Source: Colias croceus
Lineage: Eukaryota > Arthropoda > Insecta > Lepidoptera > Pieridae
DNA length: 64,000 nt
Assembly: GCF_905220415.1 (NCBI RefSeq)
Contig: NC_059554.1
Span: 7,341,001-7,405,000 of the forward strand
Direction of reading: 5' to 3'
The notes under the pieces were generated by a model. It was not told where the DNA came from. It did no database searches and saw only the letters and a program-made list of their open reading frames with translations. Positions 45,341-55,813 of this stretch are shown here, piece by piece (positions within the stretch are counted from its first letter, which is position 1; every line of letters begins with the position of its first letter). Both the position numbers and the translations under genes were made by a program.

Positions 45341-46081
45341 GTCTATTTTCGTAGTTCCCGCTAAATTGTTTAATGGTATGCAGCATAATTGAATGCGTTC
45401 TGTTTAGATAAAAAGAATTTCCATATTTTACAGTAGATAACGCTGTTTTAAAAATGTGGGTAGGTACGGCATAATTTTATGAGAAAATGTAACTTGTTTT
45501 ATGTTATTTTCTGTTTTAATAGGGATCCAAGGACCTTGCCACTGCTATTTTTAATTAGATTACTAAATAATTACACGATTATTATCTATAGATATGATTA
45601 TATCAAATCCTTTACCATGTTTTGAGCCCCCATTGATACATAATCGAATTTCGTAAACATATGCAACAACGAGATATCCTAACCAACAATATCTCTATAC
45701 AAATATATGTACAGACCCTTATATACTTTTATTTAACAAACAATGACTGCGACGTAAGAAGCTACATATGCGAAATATAAACCAGGGGATTTTAACCACT
45801 ATTCCTGCAGAGTACGATACTCACCAAGGGTATAATCCGGTAAAATTAAATTGATAGGTATTCGCCAGAAGCCATAATCAATCATCATGACATTTCTATT
45901 TATCTGGATGAGCATCACTTCACATACTAATCGATCTTTGTTATTTTTATCCCCATGGAGGCTTCATGATTAAAGGATTGGGGTGATAAGTAGAAAATAA
46001 TGCATATTTCAGAATCGGATAAAGGATTTAGGTGAGGGCTGTTTACGTTAAATTTTCGAGAACTCTTACAATGTAGACCGG
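45341..46081. other. No gene seen
   Basis: AT-rich; nothing recognised. Confidence 0.5.
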
Positions 46082-46083
46082 TA

Positions 46084-47348
46084 GGGTAGATTGGGTACGA
46101 TTGAAACAAAGGACGGTTGAAACAACACGAATATCTCGCAAACCGTTGGTGGGGGGGTTAGGGGTCCAAGGGGAAAATGAAGCGCACAACTGTTCTAAAC
46201 ACGAACCACAATGTTGCGTCGATCTCCGCGCGCTTCAGCTGATTTTATAAAACCCTATTGTGTTTTTATGACCAAAAGTAAGTATTTTTGCTTGAAGATT
46301 TTTCCAATTATTGGCGTATCTATTTTAGTGACAGTATTAAGTGTGCGTTTTTGTTTGAAGTGAATCTTGTGGAATTTGACATTGTGACTAGTTTTTGTGT
46401 ATCATTGTTGTTACAATTACTATAACTGTATTTTACCTAAAGTAGGAGTTGGGGACGGTTGAAACATTTTTTTTGGGTACGGTTGAAACATTGTTTTAAT
46501 TATTTTTTGTATTTTTAGATGCCAATAGTACGTGTTAAAGAGATTTCGGGAAGATAAATATACTTTTCAAAGTACAAAGACGTGTATGAGGAAGTGAAAA
46601 CCGGAAATCATTGCGAAAAGTGGCAGAGAAGCACAATTATTCGCTTCTAAGGTAAATTCGAATGCGAGATGACTCTGGCGAGCAAGAAAATAAAAAAATG
46701 GGATATAATAGAGGATATAACAACAGAAGGTATAATAATAGAGGGCAAAAACTCAGAAAGTTTACACTTTTCACTGACACACCAGATAAGGAAGAGATAA
46801 GAAAAGAGCAAGAATTAATATTGAAACGAACTAGAGCTAAGCAAGTGAAGAAGCGATTGGATTGACGAAAAAGGAAGACATTTGATGGAGGAAAATGTAA
46901 AAGTAACATCGAAGAAGCAAAAAATAAAAAAATACAAGAAGAGATATCATCAGAAGATGAGGAGTAGGTACTTCTGTCTTGTTTGTATGTCACCATATTT
47001 AGAGAGCAGACCTTATTGTAATAGAGTTACTTAATTATTGTTAGATTTAAAATAAACAATCAATAAAACATATTTTAATGCTATATTTTGTATTATTCGC
47101 ATATTTTTCAACTGACCCCAATCACTGTTTCAACCGCCCCTGGTATGGGGACGGTTGAAACAAATCGGATTTATTTTTTTAATTTGATCTACTATAAAAA
47201 ATAATAAACATGGAACTAAAATCATAGCGCCTAATAGTAGACAGATACATGCTCTTTTATTTAACATATATTTTTCATCGCTCGGATTATAAACAGCAAA
47301 GTTATGGCCGTTATAAGTGAAATTGTTTCAACCGTACCCAGTCTACCC
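46084..47348 (+). mobile_element. Pogo/Tigger-like deletion derivative, copy 1
   Basis: It is flanked by TA on both sides (46082-46083, 47349-47350), the Tc1/mariner/pogo target duplication. Inverted ends GGGTAGAYTGGGTACGRTTG continue into AAACAA. The end motif GGNACGGTTGAAACA also recurs inside (about 46111, 46451, 46478, and near 47120 and 47149), probably as transposase-binding sites. A broken transposase remnant lies in the middle on the plus strand. It is 1,265 bp. The oppositely oriented copy at 51779-53044 has almost the same length, so both came from one deleted parent. Confidence 0.75.
46519..46967 (+). pseudogene. Pogo-like transposase remnant (HTH and C-terminal tail)
   Basis: From an ATG at 46519, successive frames give YEEVKTG then, one frame over, RKSLRKVAEKHNYSLLR. 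Together they resemble the Psq/CENP-B-type helix-turn-helix found at the N-terminus of pogo/Tigger transposases. A shifted frame then gives a Gly/Tyr/Arg/Asn-rich stretch (YNRGYNNRRYNNRG) and KEEIRKEQELILKRTRAKQV. Another frame ends EEISSEDEE and a TAG at 46965-46967, an acidic tail usual for these proteins. The DDE catalytic domain is absent. With several frameshifts it is not functional. Confidence 0.6.
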
Positions 47349-47350
47349 TA

Positions 47351-48149
47351 CGACATTTATTTGTTAGACGTAGGTTATGAAAATATGGTCAAAAATAGGT
47401 TATCTAAGGCACACCTTCTAAAACTAAAAAAGCTACACAAAAGAAGAATAAACAACAGCTCTATTTTTTTTAATATTCATTATATCTTGCCATTGTTTAA
47501 CGCCAGCAAACCTTTTTCCCATACATTCACCAAATCTGACCTTTGGATCAGGACTGACCAACCCAAATGTTATAAAATTTCGTTTCCCGTATACTTTGTC
47601 ACAAAGTATACCGATGTTTACAAACACTTCGGTAAAAAGCGTAAACTTGCTCGAATCGTATTGAATAAATAAATAGCTACGCCTAAACCGGTAACGGGCA
47701 AACATGAAGAATTATCGATTTACTGAGCAAATGACATCGATATATTGGTTTTCTATATCCTTTTGTGGTAGTAATGGATATGGAATAAGAAGGAATGGAT
47801 TGAATGAATTAGATCGTTTATTTACCTAAACCTAGTGCTATATTTTTATGAATTTGTATAGTTATTATTTGAAAGTGAAAAACATTTGCAATTAGAAGTC
47901 TGCTGTTTGAATTAATTATAAGAGGTTTTAAGATTATTTAACTAATAAATAAATATATTATATTAATTTTAACTCTAGGTATACTTATTTATAATTTAAA
48001 AAAATAATAACTCTAGAAAATGTAAACTGTACGAATAAAAAGTATGCAAATTAAAATAATTATTTTTTTAACAAAAATCTACACGCTCAGAAATAAACTT
48101 ATTATTATCAACATCAGTTCATCCAGCCGATAGTTCTGAGGTAACAAAC
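47351..48149. other. No gene; 23-bp palindrome at 47589-47611
   Basis: GTATACTTTG-TCA-CAAAGTATAC is a perfect palindrome with a 3-base centre. The open frames around it start inside the neighbouring transposon and are not convincing. Confidence 0.45.
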
Positions 48150-48205
48150 CCAAAAAAATACAGTCGAATTGACAACCTCATTTTTTTGAATTCGATTGAA
48201 AATTG
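48150..48205 (+). repeat. Fragment of the ACCGACTTC repeat
   Basis: ATACAGTCGAATTGACAACCTC then TTTTTTGAATTCGATTGAAA is a diverged match to the right end of the copy at 30350. Confidence 0.35.
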
Positions 48206-48845
48206 AATAAGAATATCATTCGTTTTTGTCAAAATTCTTCAAATCAATACCTACCACAATCCTAAGCCACAATCAAAACCAGAATCGTCACGACTCACGA
48301 CCAAAGACAATCCATTAACAATACTCTATACTATAGAGTCTATAGTCTATGCCTCAATATTATCAAGACAAATGAGACATAGACAATCCTATTTACTTCT
48401 ATCTGTCCGCAAACTGGCGCCTTCTTTTATGCAATCAATTCGATAGTACGCAATAAACAATCCTATTCCATGCGCAGAAAGGTAATTTTTGCCGAGTGCA
48501 AAACGCGAAAACATTTCTTTTACATAGCGACCAGTGTTGTCGTTGAAATTTGAGAGTTAGCGTGTTGAAAATAGGGTATTATTTTCATTGCATGCTGCTC
48601 GCGTAGTGAGGCCATTTTGAATTGATATTGGCGGTCAAAATTTATTGCGCATAAATGTACCTCTGGCTAACCCGGGAGTTAGAGGGAGGAGGGAGTAGGC
48701 TTAAAAATCGGAGTGAGAGGTGAGGGGAATGTTTTTAGCGTTCGCAGAGTCGGCCTATTATGCTGTTGATGGGGAACAGGGATGGATTTTTAACTTTTTT
48801 TATTTTTTTTTTGTGTGAAATTCTTTTTCTTCAAGACGAATGAAA
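48206..48845. other. No gene; one GC/GA-rich patch
   Basis: 48660-48740 holds CCCGGGAGTTAGAGGGAGGAGG and GAGTGAGAGGTGAGGGG, purine-rich words of the GAGA type. Nothing coding. Confidence 0.4.
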
Positions 48846-48883
48846 GTTGGGTCATAATTTATATGTTGGGTCATAATTTATAT
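48846..48883. repeat. 19-bp tandem duplication
   Basis: GTTGGGTCATAATTTATAT is present twice in direct succession. Confidence 0.75.
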
Positions 48884-49914
48884 GTAAAGTCGATTTATCG
48901 TTACGTGTTAAATAATTTGTTTAACTCAAGTATAATTATGTGTATCTAATCGATACGATGTACGTACTACGCTCCAATATAAGATGACTTTATTTTTAAA
49001 GGTTAATCATGGTTTTGCATATTCGTAGACACTAAGTTAGATAATATAAATAAAATTGAATGTAGATGAGGAAAAATGATTTGTTTGTTAGAGTTTTTAT
49101 TAAGACTGATTTTAATGTGGGACTGTTTTTGATCTTGCTTTGATCCTTCAAGCAATAGGTATATATAGACGATAATACGACCTTAGATTTGAAAAAGTTG
49201 TATTTGAATATTATGGACTACTTTAATGTGATAAATAGTAAATATCATAATATGAGACAAACACATAACTTAAATTTGAGCTTTAATTTAATCTGCATCT
49301 AGTTATTTTTTACAAAACAAATTAGTTAAGCCATAAAATATATTTGAATTTTGAATGTATAATCCACATAAATAGAAGTTTCCAGGACATGTGATAATTT
49401 AATATTATTATTTTACAGATCGAATGCTGAACTTACCTACTTCGTAGTTCATCAATAATTGTGGATTCACCGTGCTAAGATGTCCTATCAACATTGAAAT
49501 AAAAATTGGTATCTTATATTATACCACTCTTTGCTTTTGACAGTTGCATTGTATTTATTTTACTTCGTCCCCCGTTCTTATAATATGCCAAATGTAATGA
49601 TATCTATCTAAAAAATGACGGCAATAATTATTGAAGCATAATAATTAATTTTAAGGAATATTTTAATACCTAACTATTACCAAATACAATTTTCAGTGTC
49701 ATATCGAAAATGAAACCCAACTCAAAGCATATGAAATTTTAAAAATATAAAATAAAACAACATTTATAAACGATAGAATTACAATGTATTTCAATATAAA
49801 AACAATAACACCTCACCTTAAACAATGTCTATAATCTATTTTAAATAGTCTAAGATCACAACTGACACTTAAACAAAAATAGATAAAAAAAATAAAATAA
49901 AAACAAAAAGAGTA
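48884..49914. other. No gene seen
   Basis: AT-rich; nothing recognised. Confidence 0.5.
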
Positions 49915-50420
49915 AAGTACGTCTCTGTAACGCGTTTAACCCGCACCCTCACGACCTACGCACGTCTCACTCGCACTAAATCCAAAAAGAACACCCCATT
50001 CCACCCTTAGCTTAAATTATTGCACCTCCATTCCAACACTAAAGAATTGGACAGATCTATATATTCACTAAAATCGATCTTATCTCCACACAATAAGGCC
50101 TAATTCACGTGCATAGGGCAATCGCAAACAAATTTCTCCAAAGAACGCTGCTGATTTGTATCCATTAGCCACCGACTTCATTGCGTTTCAAATTGAATTA
50201 ACTCATTAAGGGAATAAAGTCTATATTCGGTTGAATGATTAGGCGAAAAAAGCGTCTTTTGAAAGTTGAAGGATTATAGCGAGGCAAATACAAAGGCATA
50301 ATAAGCCTTTGGGTGGGGTGGGGATGAATGTAGTCCGCGGTCTCGTGGGGTGATATCGCATTAGGCTAAGAACTACGGAAAGGAAATGACGTAGTTTAAG
50401 GCAAACTGTGGGCAAACTGA
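49915..50420. promoter_or_regulatory. Possible conserved noncoding block
   Basis: Mixed-composition, non-repetitive sequence with a CACGTG E-box at 50106-50111, GGGTGGGGTGGGGATG near 50310 and many CG dinucleotides near 49930-49975. No frame. Inference from composition only. Confidence 0.2.
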
Positions 50421-50703
50421 TAATGATTTAATTTAAAATAGATTTTATATCACTGCATCCTTAATTATAACAAGCACATGTTTCAATGTAATCTAAATAC
50501 ACATCAAAAGAAATTGAAAATGCGAAACATATTCATTTAATTTTTTTGTTAATCAGAAAAGATACACGTATAGAATTCCATGCATGTTTTTTTTTTTTTG
50601 TATATTGTTTTAATTCGATTAAACACTGGACACTTGTTTAGACGACTCTGGACCTGTACGACTTAACACATACCTAATTACAAAAATACTTATTTATTAT
50701 ATA
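50421..50703. other. No gene seen
   Basis: AT-rich with a T homopolymer near 50590. Confidence 0.5.
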
Positions 50704-50890
50704 CTACTGGTCCGCCCCGGCTTCGCCCGTGGTACATATTTCGCAATAAAAGGCAGCCTATGTCCTTTCTCGGGTATCAAAATATCTCCGTACCAAATTT
50801 CATGCAAATTGGTTCAGTAGTTTAGGCGTGATTGAGTAACAGACAGACAGACAGACAGAGTTACTTTCGCATTTATAATATTAGTATGGA
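50704..50890 (-). mobile_element. Helitron-like element, hybrid of families B and C
   Basis: The left end (GGTCCGCCCCGGCTTCGCCC then GTGGTACAT) matches the 3' end of family C copies such as 44517. The right two thirds, with CTTTCTCGGGTATCAAAATA and the GACA microsatellite, is family B. The terminus reads CTACTGG where others have CTAGCGG. The element looks like a recombinant or end-switched copy. Confidence 0.55.
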
Positions 50891-51129
50891 TATATAGAAT
50901 TTTATAATTTTAAAACAGAAACAAATAATTAAATAAATCCTTAACATTTAAGCATTTGTGTCCTAAGGACAACTCAACGCCATCTAGTTCAAATCAAAGA
51001 AAAAGTAATGATCCTGTACAGCCTTTTTTATATTTTTTAAATGAAAAAATAAACTTTTACTTTACTTAACATACGTTATAGGTAGTTATCATAATATTTT
51101 ACTCCATAAATAAAATACATTAGTGTTTA
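50891..51129. other. No gene seen
   Basis: AT-rich; a CGCCATCTAGTTC word lies at about 50979. Confidence 0.45.
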
Positions 51130-51205
51130 GTTTTCCAGCAACAGAGATTGAACCTGCATCCCTCGTCGAGCATACACGATTGCTCACGTACGAACTCGCA
51201 CCGTA
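51130..51205 (-). repeat. tRNA-like SINE head, minus strand
   Basis: On the minus strand ACGGTGCGAGTTCGTACGTG is followed by GCAGGTTCAATCTCTGTTGC, where GGTTCAATC matches a polymerase III B-box. No intact tRNA fold. Confidence 0.35.
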
Positions 51206-51370
51206 AAAAATTAAGACCAATTCTCTATGGGCTATGTTGTCTGTGTTGCCGTGATCGATTTTTCGGCCATATTAATGAACAGGCCTACGAAGCCTTTCAT
51301 TTAGTGTAGCGAACGCACTGATGTGTGCTTTTAGAGAAAAACAATGTTCAATAGGATACGTTTATTTTAA
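51206..51370. other. No gene seen
   Basis: Short unremarkable stretch. Confidence 0.4.
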
Positions 51371-51563
51371 TCTATACTAATATTATAATCTCTACTAATA
51401 TTATAAAGCTGAAGAGTTTGTTTGTTTGTATGTTGGAACGCGCTAATCTCAGGAACTGCTGATCCGATTTAAAAAATTCTTCCGGTGTTTGATAGCCCAT
51501 TTATCGAGGAAGGCTAAGGGATAAAATATCACGCTAAGCCTAACAGGAGCGGAGCACAGCTAG
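51371..51563 (+). mobile_element. Helitron-like element, family A, doubled 5' end
   Basis: The 5' terminus appears twice in succession (TCTATACTAATATTATAA then TCTCTACTAATATTATAAAG). The rest follows the family, ending GGAGCACAGCTAG before T51564. Confidence 0.65.
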
Positions 51564-51776
51564 TATAAAATAAAGCATTGGTGATAACTTGTGTTTGATT
51601 TTAAGAGTATAATATGTACCTGCAAATTCAAATTAAGCATATTTTTAAGGGCGATTTCATAATTAGTTAGTTTGGAATTTCTTGTATATAACCATCTAGA
51701 TAAACAAAGAGTAGCTCCCTTTCTGCTAATTGTGCATCGGTAAAAATAATCTTATGAAAAAAAACAATTTTAATAT
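51564..51776. other. No gene seen
   Basis: AT-rich spacer before the pogo-like element. Confidence 0.4.
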
Positions 51777-51778
51777 TA

Positions 51779-53044
51779 GGGTAGACTGGGTACGGTTGAA
51801 ACAATTTCACTTAAAACGACCATAACTTTGCTGTTTATAACCCGAGCGATGAAAAATATACATTAAATAAAAGAGCATGTATCTGTCTACTAATAGGCGC
51901 TATGATTTTAGTTCCATGTGTATTATTTTTTAAAATAGATCAAATTAAAAAAATAAATCCGATTTGTTTCAACCGTCCCCATACCAGGGGCGGTTGAAAC
52001 AGTGATTGGGGTCAGTTGAAAAATATGCGAATAATACAAAATATAGCATTAAAATATGTTTTATTGATTGTTAATTTTAAATCTAACAATAATTAAGTAA
52101 CTCTTTTACAATAAGGTCTGCTCTCTAAATATGGTTACATAGAAACAAGACATAAGTAACTATTCCTCATCTTCTGATTATATCTCTTCTTGTATTTTAT
52201 TTATTTTTTGCTTCTTCGGTGTTACTTTTACATTTTCCTCTATCAAATTTCTTTCTTTTTCCTCTATCCGATCGCTTCTTCACTTGCTTAGCTCTAGTTC
52301 GTTTCAATATTAATTCTTGCTTTTTTCTTATCTCTTCCTTATCTTGTGTGTCAGTGTAAATAGTAGATTTCCTAAGTTTTCAGCCTCTATTATTGTACCT
52401 TCTATTGTTATATCCTCTATTATATCCCATTTTTTTATTTTCTTGCTCGCCAGAGTCATCTCGCATTAGAATTTACCTTAGAAGCGAATAATTGTGCTTC
52501 TCTGCCACTTTTCGCAATGATCTCCGGTTTTCACTTCCTCATATGAGTCTTTGTACTTTGATAAGTCTATTTATCTTCCCGAAATCTCTCTTACACGTAC
52601 TATCTGCATTTAAAAATACAAAAAATAATTAAAACAATGTTTCAACCGTACCCAAAAAAAATGTTTCAACCGTCCCCAACTCCTACTTTAGGTAAAATAC
52701 AGTTATAGTAATTGTAACAACAATGATACACAAAAACTAGTCACAATGTCATATTCCACAAGATTCACTTCAAACAAAAACGCACACTTAATACTGTGAC
52801 TAAAATAGATACGCCAATAATTGGAAAAATCTTCAAGCAAAAATACTTACTTTTGGTCATAAAAACACAATAGGGTCTTATAAAATCAGCTGAAGCGCAC
52901 GGAGATCGACGCAACATTGTGGTTCGTATTTAGAATAGTTGTGCGCTTCATTTTCCCCTTGGACCCCTAACCCCCCCACCAACGGTTTGCGAGATATTCG
53001 TGTTGTTTCAACCGTCCTTTGTTTCAATCGTACCCAGTCTACCC
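51779..53044 (-). mobile_element. Pogo/Tigger-like deletion derivative, copy 2
   Basis: Ends GGGTAGACTGGGTACGGTTG and its inverse are flanked by TA (51777-51778, 53045-53046). It is about 1,266 bp, colinear with copy 1 but inverted. The two copies differ by scattered substitutions and small indels. All internal copies of the TIR motif are retained. Confidence 0.75.
52160..52609 (-). pseudogene. Pogo-like transposase remnant, copy 2
   Basis: On the minus strand RSLRKVAEKHNYSLLR is intact and the acidic C-terminal tail precedes a TAG. The start region and middle are out of frame, and the DDE domain is missing as in copy 1. That both copies share this architecture shows the deletion predates their spread. 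Confidence 0.55.
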
Positions 53045-53046
53045 TA

Positions 53047-54593
53047 CCTTTATTAGACAATATTTAATTTTCAGACAGTCATCAGATGTTTGAATAGATA
53101 AAGATGGATAAGAATATGGGTCACCTTTAAATTAATAAAATATCTTGGGTGTGAATATATTTATTTATTCAAATAGTAGATATAAACAGTTAAAAATATA
53201 TCCTATTAAATCATATTGTAACTGCTGTCTCTGACTTTAATTATTCCCAAACTATTACTTTAAAATGCATTAGACGGGATGAGAAATCGATTAATGCAAC
53301 AGCTGTGATTTATACCTGCCTTCCTTTCCTTCCTTACCCTTATCTTCTCGAATTCGTACTACCTCATTCACATAATAATATGCTAATCTGAATTCCTCTC
53401 AAATGATATACAGGTAGATAGATATGACTACCAAATTTCAAATTTCCATCTCTAGCAGGTTCTACATTAAAAAAAAAATGCAATATCTTGGTAGTATTAA
53501 TAACTAACTGCTCGATCAACCTGCACTCGGCTTATAGATAAAAACAAAAAGATCAAGTCCTGAAGTCGCTTTGCCATAATGTTACTTCGGGCTAGAGAAA
53601 AAATTTTCAAGACAGCTTCAGTAATTTTTGAATTGATGTATCTGGTACAAAGAATACATTAAGAACCTTAACAATCCTATTATATTATTATAGGAGTTTA
53701 TGTACAGAGAAACAAATTTTCAAATCTCGCCTCGTTATAACATTACCACTAACAGCATCCCTTATTTAACAGCATACCTGTCGCCGCGTCCATACAACGA
53801 TTACGCTGAAAAATAAGAAAGACGTCACCATAATGAAATTATTCCGTCGCTTGAGTAATTAAGTTACCCGATTACATAGTACAGGTATACATATAACAGA
53901 CGACGTACAAAAAGCACGGAGACAGCGGGTATCAGATGAACGTAATTTTTCATTACATTACCATAGGATAGTCATGCGAGCGTGAAGATAAGCTTGAGCC
54001 CGGCCCTGTACCATGTGAGCGAGCGATAGGGCGCGTCGCTTTTGTTACGTGACTTTTTTATGGAGCAGATTTTTTGGATTTTTATTCTCGTAGGTTTAAG
54101 TATCGTTTGCAATGACATGGTTAAGATATAAAATGAAACTATAAAGTGGTGTAAACAATCTGGTGTAATGATTCTAGTTTGTAATATATTTGCAAGCTAA
54201 TACAATAGGTAGGACTTCAACACTACCTATTACCTACAAACTTTTAGTATTCACAAAGAAATATACTCTTAAATCTAGTATGTTGGTATTTTTTAGAATT
54301 TTAAACGATTAAATACATAATCCAAACATAGGTACTTACTTATTTAAATCTCCTATTGTCAGCGGCTTCACTCGTTTGCTCTCAGCCTAAATACTACGTT
54401 ATTCTATCTTTGTCTATGTTAATTTCATCCCGATCCGACACGCTGTATTTGCAAGCAAGAATGGGCTCCACCTTCAAAAATATTCGCGAAGGAGAATATT
54501 ATATAATAATAAATTTATCAATGACGATGAAAATAATCTTTAAAATTGTGGATTTTTAAATAATCTATATTCTAGATAATTTATGCCCGTTTT
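53047..54593. other. No gene seen
   Basis: Mostly AT-rich. A GC-richer patch (CCCGGCCCTGTACCATGTGA, GGGCGCGTCGC) is near 54000-54040. The 67-codon frame at 54356 is unsupported. Confidence 0.45.
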
Positions 54594-54778
54594 CACCAAC
54601 AACCCGTAAATTTTAAGTGTCACCTAAGTCAATTTAGGAGATACTTATCTTAAAATTTGCTTTCACCGACAGATAAGTGTCACTTAAATCGTTAGGTTTG
54701 GTAATGATTTGAAGGGTCCCTTAAACTAAGGAACCCTTACTTAGGCGACTGTTTAGGGGTTATTGGTGAAATCGGGCA
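54594..54778. mobile_element. PIF/Harbinger-type MITE with TTA duplication
   Basis: Inverted ends TGCCCGTTTTCACCAACAAC and TGCCCGATTTCACCAATAAC (right, inverted) lie between two copies of TTA (54591-54593 and 54779-54781). The 3-bp TTA duplication is the PIF/Harbinger signature. It is 185 bp and non-coding, with internal AGTGTCACYTAA words. Confidence 0.75.
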
Positions 54779-54802
54779 TTAAGGGGTTAACCTTGATTTT
54801 TT

Positions 54803-55236
54803 TTTGTACCTCAAAAGGAAAAAACGGAACCCTTATAGGATCACTTTGTTGTCCGTCTGTCCGTCCGTCCGTCCGTCTGTGAAGACCCTTTTTGTCAGGA
54901 ACGCGTGGAGGTATGAAGCTGAAATTTATATCAATTACTCAAGTCTACTGTCCCTTGAAGCTGTGAAAAAATCACTTTTAAGCCAACGCAATCAAAAGAT
55001 ACAGCCGTTTATGCCGCAAATTTTCGACACTTGCAAGGGAATCTAAACCTACAGGGTGCTTCCCGTGAACTCAGAATCTTGAAATTTGGTACGAAGCAAT
55101 GTCTTATAGCATAGATAAAGGAAAAATTACGAAAACAATAAATTTTTAGTTACATCACATAATATTTTTTTTTATTGTAAACCTTGCAGGTTTCTTACGG
55201 AACCCTAGGTGCGCGAGTCTGACTCGCACTTGGCCG
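54803..55236. repeat. Dispersed repeat with (GTCC)n
   Basis: It runs from AAAACGGAACCCTTATAGGA through a GTCC/GTCT microsatellite (about 54851-54880) to TTACGGAACCCTAGGTGCGC and CTCGCACTTGGCCGG. These phrases mark one of the commonest lepidopteran interspersed repeats as I remember it. It abuts the next repeat directly. Confidence 0.6.
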
Positions 55237-55524
55237 GTTTTTAACCGACTTCAAAAAAAAGGAGGAGGTTATCAATTCGGCCGGTATATTTTTTTTTTTT
55301 TTTTTTTTATTATGTATGTACACCGATTACTCCGAGGTTTCTGAACCGATTTACGTGATTCTTTTTTTGTTCGATGCGGGATGGTGTCGAATTGGTCCCA
55401 TAAAAATTTTATTCGGATAGGCCCAGTAGTTTTTATTTTATGAGCATTTTTGTCTGTAGGTATTTGTAAATTTTGCAAGTGCAAGTTTGAAGTCGGTTGT
55501 TTTTAACGCAGTTATCACTTGTTT
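55237..55524 (-). mobile_element. Dispersed repeat, ACCGACTTC family, copy 2
   Basis: Inverted, closely matching copy of 30350-30628, with a longer T run (A on the minus strand) near 55290-55310. Very high similarity to a copy 25 kb away points to recent activity of the family. Confidence 0.65.
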
Positions 55525-55535
55525 TTAAATATGAA

Positions 55536-55636
55536 ATCATCATCAGCCCATATACGTTCCCACTGCTGGGACACGGGCCTCCTATGAGGGTACAGGCCAT
55601 AATCCACCACGCTGGCCAAGTGCGGGTTGGCGGATA
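55536..55636 (-). mobile_element. RTE LINE 3'-terminal fragment
   Basis: On plus, TCATCATCAGCCCATATACG then GGGACACGGGCCTCCTATGA and CACCACGCTGGCCAAGTGCG. On the minus strand this is the end of the RTE ORF followed by GAT repeats. Truncated at its 5' side. Confidence 0.7.
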
Positions 55637-55799
55637 AATATGAAATAGTTACGAAAAATTGAAACAAAAAAAACATTTAATAAAAAATACGCTCAAAATA
55701 AAAATAGATATCATGGTACAGGGGTGCGGATGTGGGGTTCCCTTAGGAAATTAATCGTCGAGTTTGTTGAGCCCTTTCCGAATGTGGTACACACCCCTG

Positions 55800-55813
55800 C
55801 CACTAGATGGCGA
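55800..55813. promoter_or_regulatory. CTCF-type motif
   Basis: CCACTAGATGGCGA matches 13 of 14 positions of the CTCF core (CCASYAGRKGGCRS). A single motif in repeat-rich DNA is weak evidence of binding. Confidence 0.3.

Noticed and set aside
46637..46996. 119-codon minus-strand ORF
   Set aside because: It is antisense to the transposase remnant of the pogo-like element; the low-complexity Ser/Leu/Phe content mirrors purine-rich coding DNA.
47304..47672. 122-codon ORF MAVISEIVSTVPSLPYD...
   Set aside because: Its first 17 codons are the right TIR of the pogo-like element, so the frame is a fusion of transposon end and random flank.
52878..53060. 60-codon minus-strand ORF at the right end of pogo copy 2
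   Set aside because: Lies in the TIR and subterminal sequence; not protein-like.
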